64,000 nucleotides of DNA, taken from NCBI RefSeq assembly GCF_000712075.1, contig NZ_JONW01000005.1, positions 501,001 through 565,000 on the forward strand, in the 5' to 3' direction. The notes under the pieces are model-generated. The model did not search any database. It saw only the letters and a list, made by a program, of their open reading frames with translations, and was not told the origin of the DNA. This DNA is from Caulobacter sp. UNC358MFTsu5.1 (GTDB lineage: Bacteria; Pseudomonadota; Alphaproteobacteria; Caulobacterales; Caulobacteraceae). Made by a program: the position numbers and the translations under genes. The stretch's first letter is position 1. Each line of letters begins with the position of its first letter. Positions 17,188 to 25,550 of the stretch are shown one piece after another.

Positions 17188-20100
17188 ATGACCCCGTCCC
17201 CGATCCGCCCCGTCTCCCATCCCGCCCCGCGCGTCACGCGCCGGACCCGGCTGCTGGCCGCCTCGGCGCTGGCCGGCTCGGTCCTGGGCGGCGTCGCGAT
17301 GCTGGCCTCGCCAGCCGTGGCCGGGACCCTGCCGGGCATTCCCAGCGCCGCCAACATCACGGTCTCCTCGGGCGGCGCCCAACCGACGATCAGCTTCCCC
17401 GACGCGATCACCCTGCAGATCGACCTGAACGCGCCCCGCACGGTGATCAACTGGGCCGACCTGCACCTCAGCAGCGGCGACGCGATGAACTTCCTGTTCG
17501 ACGCCGCCAGCGACATCGTCCTGAACAAGACCACCAGCCAGATCCAGTTCGACAACGGCAGCGTCGTGACCGGCAAGGTCGGGGCGGCCACCGCCGGCAA
17601 CGTCTGGTTCTATTCGCCCCAGGGCGTGATCGTCTCGCCCGGCGCGACCATGACCGCCGGCGGCTTCCTGTTCAGCCGCGGCACGGGGATGAACGACGCG
17701 GCCTTCGTCGCCGCCGCCGATCCGCTGGCCAACCTGCGCGCCGCGACCGACGCCCTGATCCAGATCACCACGATCAGCTCGGCCACCAGCGCCTCGATCG
17801 ACGCCAGCGGCAACGTCCTGCTCAACGCGTCCAGCGGCGCCCTGAACGTCAGCATCGCCGAAGGCGCCACGGTGGGCATTTCGACCACCTCGGGCTCGAT
17901 CACCGCCAGCGAGGTCACCGCCACCAGCGGCGCGGCCTCGGTCACGGCCGGCGGCCCCGGCGCGACGGTCACCCAGATCACCGGCGAGACGGGCGTGACC
18001 GTCTCGTCGACCAACAACACCTCGGTCGGCTCGGCCACGACCACGACCTCGGGCGACATCCTGATCACCAGCAACGGCTCGGCGTCGCTGACCCTGGGCA
18101 ATTCGGCGCGCGACGTCACCCTCAGCGCGCCGCAGGTGTTCGTGAGCACCGTCGACGCCGGGCGCGACGTCTTCATCACCGGCACCACCTCGGCCTTCGT
18201 GACCAACCGGATCTTCGCCGGCGACGACATCGAGATCACCGCCAACGGCGACGTCACGGCGAGCGGCGCCTATCTGAAGTCGACCGGCGCCGGCGCGACC
18301 GACGACGCCCACATCCTGGTGCGCTCCGACACCGGCTTCGCCAACGCCGGCAACACCCTGCTGACCCAGGGCACGGGCGCGCAGGCCGGCGATATCACCA
18401 TCCAGGCCGCGACCACCGCGACCCTCGGCACGGCCGACTCCACCCGCGACATCAAGGTCGCCGGCGCGACCTCCAGCCTGGCCAACGGCACGGCCGCGCG
18501 CGACATCGCCGTCACCGCCACCAGCGGCACGGCGACCGTCACGACGGCGGCCACGGCCGGGGACGACGTCGAGATCACGGCGGCCGGCGGCGCCGTCCTG
18601 GCCTCCGGCGCCACCCTGAAGTCCACGGGCGTCGGCGCCGCCGACGACGCCCACGTCCTGGCCAGCTCGACCACCGGCGCGGTCAATGTCGGCTCGGCCG
18701 TCACCCAGGGGACCGGCACGCAGGCCGGCGACATCACGATCCAGGCGGCGGCCGCTTCCGCCGCGACGCTCGGCTCGGGCGACTCCAGCCGCGACCTGAC
18801 GATCAGCGGCGCCAGCGCCAGCCTGACGACCGGCCAGTCCGGGCGCGACCTGTTCGTCACCGCCACGACCGGCAACGCCACCGTCACCACCTACGCCATC
18901 GCCGGCGACGATCTCGAGATCACCACCACCAGCGGCAACGTCCTGGCCGGCAACGCCAACCTGTGGGGCGGATACTCGGGGGGCAGCGACGACGGCCACG
19001 TGCTGGTGCGCTCGACAAACGGCTCGGTCAACGTGCTGTCCGCCGAAAGCCGTGGCGGCGGTGTCACTGCAGGAGACACGACGATCCAGGCGGGGACCAC
19101 CGCGACCGTGGGCGGGGCCTTCGGCAGCCGCAACCTGACGATCAGCGGGGCGGGCAGCTTCGACCTCAGCGGCCTCTATTCCGCGAACAACACGGCCTCG
19201 TTCACCTCGACCGCCGGCGCGATCACCGAGAGCGGCGGCTCGGTCGCCGCCGCCACCCTGACCCTGAACGGGGCGACCGGCGTCACCCTGGGCCAGATCA
19301 ACAACATCACCAGCCTGGGGGCCAGCAACAGCGGCACGGGCAGCTTCACCTATCGCGACGTCAACAATTTCAACCTGACCGGCTCGATCGTCTCGGGCGG
19401 TGACGTGTCGCTGATCTCCGACAACGGCGCCATCGGCCAGTCGGCCGGCACGATCACGGCCGATGTCCTGAACATCACGGCGGCGACCGGCGTCACGCTG
19501 AACCAGGAAAACACCTTCACCAGCCTGGGTGTCGTGAACAACACCACCAGCGGCGCGGTCACGATCCGCGACGCCGACGGTTTCGACATCAGCAACGACA
19601 TCGACTCGGCGGGAAGCGTCCTCCTCTTCGTCTCCAGCGGCGACCTCACCCACTCCGGCGGGACGTTGCACGCCGGCGACATGTTCTCGTTGGACGTCGG
19701 CGGGACGATCACGGTGGGCGACGTTGTCGCGGGCGGCCGCGTCGGCATCTTCGGGGACGGCGACATCGACGTGGCCTCGGCCACGGCGGGCGGCGATATC
19801 GAGATCGGGTCGATCGGGGGCCGCGCGATCCTGCGCAAGGCCGTGCTGACCGGCTCGGGCGCCGGCCATGACCTCAGCCTCGTCGCCGCCGGCGACGCCA
19901 TCCTCGGCGCCGACGACTACACCAGCATGACCACCGACAACGTGTTCAGCCGCACGGGCGGAAGCACGGGCGCGGCCACCATCCGGTCGACGGCCGGCGA
20001 CGCGCACGCCTATCTCGACACCAGCGAGGCGATCACCTCGCTGGAAGGCGAAGGCGTCGATGTGACGATCAACACCGGCCCGGCCGTGTTCGGGACGATC

Positions 20101-23100
20101 ACGGCCAACAGCAACAACATCTATGTCGAGGCGCTGGACGGCGCCCTGACCGTCGGTTCGGCCACGGCGAACAACGGCGACGTGGAGCTCTACAGCGCCG
20201 GCGGCGACGACGTGACGATCACCGGCGCGGTGCACGGCGCCGGCCTGGTCGACATCGAGGGCGACGGCCTGCTGCACCTGACCTCGACCAGCGCCGTCAC
20301 CAGCGACGACGAGGTGAACCTGGGCGGCGACACGGTGACGATCGAGGGCACGGTCCACGGCGACGGCCCGGTGCAGATCGGCGCCAACGGCCTGATCGAC
20401 GGCACGGCCGCCATCGAGATCTCCAGCGGCGATGACCTGACGGTCATCGGCGGCACGGTCGACGTCGGGTCGCTGCAGGCCGACGGCCAGATCAACGTGG
20501 CGGCCTATGACGGCAATGTCGACATCCAGTCGGCCCAGGCCGGCGTCCTGGTCCAGGCGGTCGCGTTCAACGGCGACATCTTCATCGACGACGCGCGGGG
20601 CGACGACCTGGGCGTCGCGGCGCAGGCGCTGGTCGGCGACGTCCTGGTCAACCGCGCCAGCGCCACCGGCGTCGACGGCGTGGTCGTCGTGCAGGCCGGC
20701 GGCGACGCGACGCTGCGGGGCGCGGAGGCGACAGACGGCATCCTGGTCTACGCGTCGGGCACGGGCAAGGCGACCTTCGGCGCCGACGACCGGAACTCGA
20801 TCGTCACCGACAACTACGCGTTCACCGCCGCCAATTCGGGCGCGGGCTGCGGCTGTGGACCGCTTCCGGACGGACTGCAGGTCGTCTCCGACGGCGGCGA
20901 CGCCGTGGTCAACGTCAATGCGCTCAGCAACCCGATCGCCCTGGTCTCCGCCAGCCCCACGGGCGCCGCGACGGTGGTCCTGACCAGCGGCGACCTGAAG
21001 ATCGACCAGGTGCTCGGCTACAACATCAGCCTCGACGCCGCGGACGGCACGCTGGAGACCGGCCTCACCACCATCAGCGGCGGCGACTACACGATCGCCG
21101 CCCACGACTTCCTGGGCGACGCGCTGACCCCGACCCTGTCCAGCGGTCTCATCCACGACGTCAGCATCACCGACAGGCTGGGCGACCTGGACCTGGGGAC
21201 CGCCGCCATCCATGCCGACCACTGGCTGACCATCCTGGCCTCGGACGGCGCGGTGACCGGCGCGGCGCAGCTGAGCGCGGGCAGCGGCTTGAACGACGGC
21301 CGGGTGGTCGTGACGGGTGAAGGCATCGCCCTCGACACGGTCGCGAGCGACGGCCTCGTGACCCTGGAGGGCGGAAACGGCCTGGTGGACGTCGCCACCA
21401 GCCTCGACGTCTGGGGGAACTACAATCTGCGCGGCGGCGATTTCGCCAACGCCGCCCTGACGCCGCAGGGGTCCATGCTCGGCACCTGGGCCATCAACGA
21501 CCGGGTCGGCGGTTTCGACTTCACCGGCAAGACCCTGCACTACGGCGGCGCCGTCCAGCTGTTCGTGAACGGCGTCGTCAACGGCGGCGACATCACCGTG
21601 GACACGGGCAACATCTATGCCGAGGTCAGCAGCGGACACCTGGGCACGCTGACCGGGCCGCAGTTCGTCGGGGCGACCAGCATCGACGGCGGCATCGACG
21701 TGGACCTGATCCAGGCCGGGACGACCGCCCGGGTCTGGGCCACGGACTTCGGCACGGCCCGCCTGGGCGGGGCGATCATGAACGGTGCGGGGCCCCTGCA
21801 GGTGGTCGTCAAGGCCTACGACGGCGACGCCGTCCTGGGGGCCGCGACGCCGGGCGCGATCACGGCGGCCAACCTCGTCACCTCGACCGGCGCGACCACG
21901 ATCGACGTCACCGGCGCGACGGGCCGGGTCGACGTCAATCTGGACCACATCACCGGCGCGAACCTGACGACGGTCGACGCGGCGCGAGGCGCGGCCGTCA
22001 AGGTCGCCAACGGCCCCCTGACCCTCGAGCAACTGACGGCGGGCGACGACGCCCAGGTGACCGGCGGCGGCGAGACGCGGCTGGTCTGGGCCGATGTCGG
22101 CGGCGACCTGGCGGTGACCTCGACCGCGGGCGGCCTGCGCTTCGGCGACGCCGTCACCCCCTACTGGATCAATGTCGGGGGCGACCTGACCCTGAACGCG
22201 GCGACCGACATCACCCAGCAGGGCAACTTCGACGCCAACGCGCTGAACGTCACGGCGGGAACCGGCGTCGTCCTGCTGGGCGACAACCGGATCGACTACC
22301 TCGGCGCGGTCAATGTCGCGGCGGGCGGCTTCGCCTTCCACGCCACCACCGCCTACGACATCTACGGCCCGGTCAACGCCGTGGGCCAGACGGTGGACCT
22401 GCGCTCGGACGGCGCGATCGGCCAGGTCTCGACCGGCACGATCACCGCCAAGACCCTGAAGGGCTCGTCGGTGGGCGGCGCCGACCTCGGCGCCTTCAAC
22501 CAGGTGGCCGAGCTGGGCGACTTCTCCAACACCGGCGGCGGTGTGCTGAGGCTGGTCGAGGGCCGGTCCCTGACCGTGACCGGGGCCGTGTTCAGCAGCG
22601 GGCGCGTGGCCCTCACCTCGCACGGCGGCATGACCCTCGCCGCCGGCGGCACGGTCCGGGGCGACGGGACGGGCGACGCCGTGACTCTGGTGTCCGACGG
22701 GGTGTTCACCAACGCCCGGGGGGCCGACGCGGTGACCGCGGGCAACGCCGCCGGGCGCTGGCTGATCTACACCCAGGCGGTCGGCAACGCCCAGGGCTCG
22801 ACGGCGGGCAACAGCTTCAACGGCCTGTCCGGAAAGAGCTTCTACGGTTCGGCGTACGACTTCTTCAACGAACGGTTCGCCGTGACGCCCAACGCCGGCA
22901 ACCGCTTCGTCTACGCCTACCAGCCGACCCTGACGGTGACGCCCAACAGCCTGACCATGACCTATGACGGCACGATCCCGACGATCTCGACGGGCATCAC
23001 CGGCCTGGTCAACGGCGACCTGGCGGCCGACGCCGTCACATGGTCCGGCGCCCCGCTGGTGGTGGGCGCCACCAGCAAGAACGCCGGGACCTACGTCCTG

Positions 23101-23574
23101 ACCGCGAACCTGGCCGCCCTGTCCTCCGACTCCAACTACGCCTTCGTCTCGGGGACCGGCCGACTGGACATCCTGCGCCGCTCGGTGGCGGTGTCGGCCG
23201 ACGCCCTGTCCAAGCAGTTCGGCCAGCCCGATCCGGCCCTGACCTACCAGGTCACGGCGGGCTCGCTGGTGGCGGGCGACGCCTTCACCGGCGCCCTGGC
23301 GCGCGACGCCGGCGAAACGCCCGGCGGCTACGGGATCACCCGCGGCACGCTGGCCCTGTCGGCGAACTACGACCTGACCTTCACGGGGGCCGTGCTGACG
23401 ATCCAGACGATCCCGTCGAACGAACGGGGCGACGGGTCGTCGTCGCTGAAGTACATCACCCAGTCGCTGGACTTCACCCTGGACTGGAATCCGGAGCCCC
23501 ACCTGAGCACCGAGGGCCCGCCCGCGACCCAGGGCGCCATGGTCGGCGGCGGCAAGGTTGCGGCGCTGCGGTAG
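17188..23574 (+). CDS. Giant two-partner secretion exoprotein (TpsA, filamentous-haemagglutinin type)
   Basis: 2128 residues, secreted by the adjacent TpsB. A long signal peptide (double-arginine RRTRLL, hydrophobic run, cleavage near SPAVAG) precedes the TPS secretion domain, recognisable by NVWFYSPQGVIVSPGATM, a variant of the haemagglutinin NPNG motifs. The body is threonine-, glycine- and aspartate-rich beta-helix sequence with tandem repeats of 113-115 residues (18220 to about 19170) and later shorter repeats. Near residue 1910 there are MBG-like domains (TVTPNSLTMTYDG). The only cysteines I find are a CGC pair at residues 1221-1223. The tail ends GGGKVAALR. A role in adhesion or as a contact toxin is possible; no toxin domain is recognisable. 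GGAG precedes the ATG. Confidence 0.93.
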   Translation: MTPSPIRPVSHPAPRVTRRTRLLAASALAGSVLGGVAMLASPAVAGTLPGIPSAANITVSSGGAQPTISFPDAITLQIDLNAPRTVINWADLHLSSGDAMNFLFDAASDIVLNKTTSQIQFDNGSVVTGKVGAATAGNVWFYSPQGVIVSPGATMTAGGFLFSRGTGMNDAAFVAAADPLANLRAATDALIQITTISSATSASIDASGNVLLNASSGALNVSIAEGATVGISTTSGSITASEVTATSGAASVTAGGPGATVTQITGETGVTVSSTNNTSVGSATTTTSGDILITSNGSASLTLGNSARDVTLSAPQVFVSTVDAGRDVFITGTTSAFVTNRIFAGDDIEITANGDVTASGAYLKSTGAGATDDAHILVRSDTGFANAGNTLLTQGTGAQAGDITIQAATTATLGTADSTRDIKVAGATSSLANGTAARDIAVTATSGTATVTTAATAGDDVEITAAGGAVLASGATLKSTGVGAADDAHVLASSTTGAVNVGSAVTQGTGTQAGDITIQAAAASAATLGSGDSSRDLTISGASASLTTGQSGRDLFVTATTGNATVTTYAIAGDDLEITTTSGNVLAGNANLWGGYSGGSDDGHVLVRSTNGSVNVLSAESRGGGVTAGDTTIQAGTTATVGGAFGSRNLTISGAGSFDLSGLYSANNTASFTSTAGAITESGGSVAAATLTLNGATGVTLGQINNITSLGASNSGTGSFTYRDVNNFNLTGSIVSGGDVSLISDNGAIGQSAGTITADVLNITAATGVTLNQENTFTSLGVVNNTTSGAVTIRDADGFDISNDIDSAGSVLLFVSSGDLTHSGGTLHAGDMFSLDVGGTITVGDVVAGGRVGIFGDGDIDVASATAGGDIEIGSIGGRAILRKAVLTGSGAGHDLSLVAAGDAILGADDYTSMTTDNVFSRTGGSTGAATIRSTAGDAHAYLDTSEAITSLEGEGVDVTINTGPAVFGTITANSNNIYVEALDGALTVGSATANNGDVELYSAGGDDVTITGAVHGAGLVDIEGDGLLHLTSTSAVTSDDEVNLGGDTVTIEGTVHGDGPVQIGANGLIDGTAAIEISSGDDLTVIGGTVDVGSLQADGQINVAAYDGNVDIQSAQAGVLVQAVAFNGDIFIDDARGDDLGVAAQALVGDVLVNRASATGVDGVVVVQAGGDATLRGAEATDGILVYASGTGKATFGADDRNSIVTDNYAFTAANSGAGCGCGPLPDGLQVVSDGGDAVVNVNALSNPIALVSASPTGAATVVLTSGDLKIDQVLGYNISLDAADGTLETGLTTISGGDYTIAAHDFLGDALTPTLSSGLIHDVSITDRLGDLDLGTAAIHADHWLTILASDGAVTGAAQLSAGSGLNDGRVVVTGEGIALDTVASDGLVTLEGGNGLVDVATSLDVWGNYNLRGGDFANAALTPQGSMLGTWAINDRVGGFDFTGKTLHYGGAVQLFVNGVVNGGDITVDTGNIYAEVSSGHLGTLTGPQFVGATSIDGGIDVDLIQAGTTARVWATDFGTARLGGAIMNGAGPLQVVVKAYDGDAVLGAATPGAITAANLVTSTGATTIDVTGATGRVDVNLDHITGANLTTVDAARGAAVKVANGPLTLEQLTAGDDAQVTGGGETRLVWADVGGDLAVTSTAGGLRFGDAVTPYWINVGGDLTLNAATDITQQGNFDANALNVTAGTGVVLLGDNRIDYLGAVNVAAGGFAFHATTAYDIYGPVNAVGQTVDLRSDGAIGQVSTGTITAKTLKGSSVGGADLGAFNQVAELGDFSNTGGGVLRLVEGRSLTVTGAVFSSGRVALTSHGGMTLAAGGTVRGDGTGDAVTLVSDGVFTNARGADAVTAGNAAGRWLIYTQAVGNAQGSTAGNSFNGLSGKSFYGSAYDFFNERFAVTPNAGNRFVYAYQPTLTVTPNSLTMTYDGTIPTISTGITGLVNGDLAADAVTWSGAPLVVGATSKNAGTYVLTANLAALSSDSNYAFVSGTGRLDILRRSVAVSADALSKQFGQPDPALTYQVTAGSLVAGDAFTGALARDAGETPGGYGITRGTLALSANYDLTFTGAVLTIQTIPSNERGDGSSSLKYITQSLDFTLDWNPEPHLSTEGPPATQGAMVGGGKVAALR
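18220..19170 (+). repeat. Three tandem ~113-115-codon repeats inside tpsA
   Basis: Units start at 18220, 18559 and 18904, each beginning GDDIEI, GDDVEI or GDDLEI. Shared landmarks in each unit are DDAH or DDGH, QAGDITIQA or TAGDTTIQA, and SRDLTISGA-like blocks. Units are clearly diverged at the protein level, so this is old duplication rather than a recent copy. Confidence 0.85.
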
Positions 23575-23617
23575 GACGAATGCAGGTTTAGCGGCCTTGG
23601 GGTTTCATCCCCTGTTG

Positions 23618-23748
23618 TCGTCATCCCGGGCCTTGTGCCCGGGACCCCTGGTTCAGCTCGCACGTGAAGCGCTTTGGCGCGCTGGCGCGCCACCCATCCG
23701 CACCTGCGGCGGATAGAGGGGTCCCGGGCACAAGGCCCGGGATGACGA
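23618..23748. repeat. REP-like inverted-repeat element, copy 1
   Basis: Two 32-base arms (23618-23649 and 23717-23748) are perfect reverse complements around a 67-base spacer. Each arm itself contains a small palindrome (CCCGGGC...GCCCGGG). The element lies between the convergent tpsA and phoD-like genes and can fold in either transcript, so it may act as a two-way terminator. It shares TCATCCCGG and CCGGGACCC with the second copy at 45699-45810. Confidence 0.9.
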
Positions 23749-23796
23749 TTTGTTGGGAGAGGGTTCGAACGTCGATCGCCCCCGAAGGGCCCGGGC

Positions 23797-25431
23797 CTAG
23801 CCGAAGGCCCGGCGTCCGCGCTCGACCGACATCCGGTGGGTGTCCGCGACCGCGATGTCGCGGCTCTTGATCGTCCGCATGAACAGCCACTCGCCCGTCA
23901 CGCGCCGGGGCGTGAGGTCGATCATCATGTAGCCGCGCCGGCTGGTGTCGGCCCATTTCAGCTCGGGATTGGCGGCGACGAAGCCTCGGGCGACGACCGC
24001 CGGATCGGCTCCGAGATCGCCCTCGGCGCCGCCCGAGGTGACGCTGTGGCCGGCGAACTCGACCCCGGCGGGGCGTCCGTCCTGGCTCAGCGCATAGGCC
24101 CAGGCGTTGTGGCTGTCGCCCGACAGCATCACCAGGTCGGCGTCGGCCGCCTGGGCCGCCTTCAACAGGCGCGCGCGGGCGGCGGGATAGCCGTCCCAGC
24201 GGTCCATCCACATGGGCAGGCCCAGCTTGGCGGCGCGGATGTCGTTGCGATAGCCGGCGACCTTCTTCTCGGAGACCTCCGGCCGCAGCCAGTCCAGGAC
24301 GTCCTGCGGCATCACCGTGCGGCCCAGGATCGTGCCCATGCCGACCAGCTGCCACGCCGTCGAGCGGGCGTTGGCCTTCAGCTGGTGGGCCAGCCAGCTC
24401 TCCTGGGTCGAGCCCAGCATGGTCGCCGAGGGGTCCTGCCAGGGCCCGTCGCGGAACGCCTTCAGCGCCGCGTCGGGGTCGGCGGCGCGGAAGGCGGCGC
24501 CGATGTCGGCCGGCCTGGTGCGGCCCAGCAGGCGCGACTCCGTGCGGTAGAGGGTGGCCAGGGTCCCGATCGGATAGGCCTTCCAGGGCTCGTCCGACAC
24601 CGGCATCCATTCGCGATAGACCTGCATGGCGGCGGCGCGGCGGACGTTCCAGTCGCCCTCGGCGGCCGGCTGGTGGTTCTGGGCCCCGCCCTCCCAGCTG
24701 TCGTTGGCCGACTCGTGGTCGTCCCAGAAGGCCACCATCGGGGCCATCTGGTGCAGCCGCTGCAGGTCCGGATCGGCGCGGTAGCAGGCGTAGCGCAGGC
24801 GATAGTCCTGGATCGTCAGGATCTCGTTGGACGGCTGCAGCTGCTCGCGGCGCCCCTCGGCCCAGTCGCCCTCCTTGATCGAGGCCGGACCGTATTCGTA
24901 GATGTAGTCGCCGGTGTGCAGCCACAGGTCCAGGTCGGGCCGCGCGGCGGCGTGGCCGTAGGCGTTGAACAGGCCGACCGGCAGGTTCGAGCACGAGAAC
25001 ACGCCCAGCTTGAAGCGCGGGACCTCGCCGACCGGCAGGGTCTTGGTGCGGCCGACCGGCGAGCGGGCGCCGTCGGGGGCCACGAACCGGTACCAGTAGA
25101 CAGTCCCCGGCTTCAGCCCGTCGACGGTGATCTTGGCGGTCCAGTCGCGATAGGCCCCGGTGCGCACCACGCCGCCGGCCGCCACCTTCGCGAAGTCGGG
25201 ATCGAGCGCCAGCTCCACGTCGAGCCGCACCGTGTTGTCGCTCGTGGCCGGGACATAGCGCGTCCACAGCAGCATGGCGTCGGGCCCCGGCTCGCCGCTG
25301 GCCACGGCGTGGGTGAAGCCCGTGGCGCCCAGCATCACGGCGGCCAGGCTCCGGCCGGCGGACAGGCCCAGCGCGCCCAGCCCCAATCCGGCGCCCAGGA
25401 CGAGGCTGCGACGATCGATGTTCAGGACCAC
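23797..25431 (-). CDS. phoD: Alkaline phosphatase D family enzyme with Tat signal
   Basis: Periplasmic metallophosphatase or phosphodiesterase of about 544 residues. The N-terminus NIDRRSLVLGAG plus a hydrophobic stretch is a twin-arginine signal. Family motifs follow: VASGEPGPDAMLLWTRY (N-terminal domain), FSCSN, HTGDYIYEYG, VAFWDDHESANDSW and LSGDSHNAWAY, which supply the metal ligands. The GTG at 25429-25431 is the start because GGGAGG sits six bases upstream. It follows the TonB receptor gene on the same strand after 119 bases, so it is probably part of the sigma-controlled cassette. It could hydrolyse phosphodiesters rather than monoesters. Confidence 0.92.
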   Translation of the reverse strand: MVLNIDRRSLVLGAGLGLGALGLSAGRSLAAVMLGATGFTHAVASGEPGPDAMLLWTRYVPATSDNTVRLDVELALDPDFAKVAAGGVVRTGAYRDWTAKITVDGLKPGTVYWYRFVAPDGARSPVGRTKTLPVGEVPRFKLGVFSCSNLPVGLFNAYGHAAARPDLDLWLHTGDYIYEYGPASIKEGDWAEGRREQLQPSNEILTIQDYRLRYACYRADPDLQRLHQMAPMVAFWDDHESANDSWEGGAQNHQPAAEGDWNVRRAAAMQVYREWMPVSDEPWKAYPIGTLATLYRTESRLLGRTRPADIGAAFRAADPDAALKAFRDGPWQDPSATMLGSTQESWLAHQLKANARSTAWQLVGMGTILGRTVMPQDVLDWLRPEVSEKKVAGYRNDIRAAKLGLPMWMDRWDGYPAARARLLKAAQAADADLVMLSGDSHNAWAYALSQDGRPAGVEFAGHSVTSGGAEGDLGADPAVVARGFVAANPELKWADTSRRGYMMIDLTPRRVTGEWLFMRTIKSRDIAVADTHRMSVERGRRAFG

Positions 25432-25466
25432 GGCGGGCCTCCCGGGATGGCTTGCAAGGAGAAGGC

Positions 25467-25500
25467 GGCCGCGCGCGTCGCACCTCGGGCGCGCGCGGCC
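25467..25500 (-). terminator. Strong GC hairpin between the TonB receptor gene and phoD
   Basis: GGCCGCGCGC (25467-25476) pairs perfectly with GCGCGCGGCC (25491-25500). No long T run follows on the minus strand, so this may be a partial terminator or an mRNA-stability element that lowers phoD expression relative to the receptor. Confidence 0.5.
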
Positions 25501-25550
25501 AGTCTGGGTCGGCGGCAGGGGAGCACCGCCGACGCCAGGGGCGGGAGGGG

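Noticed and set aside
18220..19170. Regular spacing that might suggest a CRISPR or satellite array.
   Set aside because: The unit is about 340 bases, in frame, diverged in DNA and conserved as protein, so it is a protein repeat in tpsA.
17047..23502. A 2151-codon open frame antisense to tpsA, and similar long antisense frames over pflB, rbbA, the MFS genes and cheA.
   Set aside because: High G+C leaves few stops on the opposite strand; the translations are Arg/Gly/Ala/Val-rich low-complexity sequence without domains, while the sense frames carry clear motifs.
23618..23748. Perfect inverted repeats as ends of a transposon.
   Set aside because: Only 67 bases lie between the arms, with no transposase, and no target-site duplication is evident.
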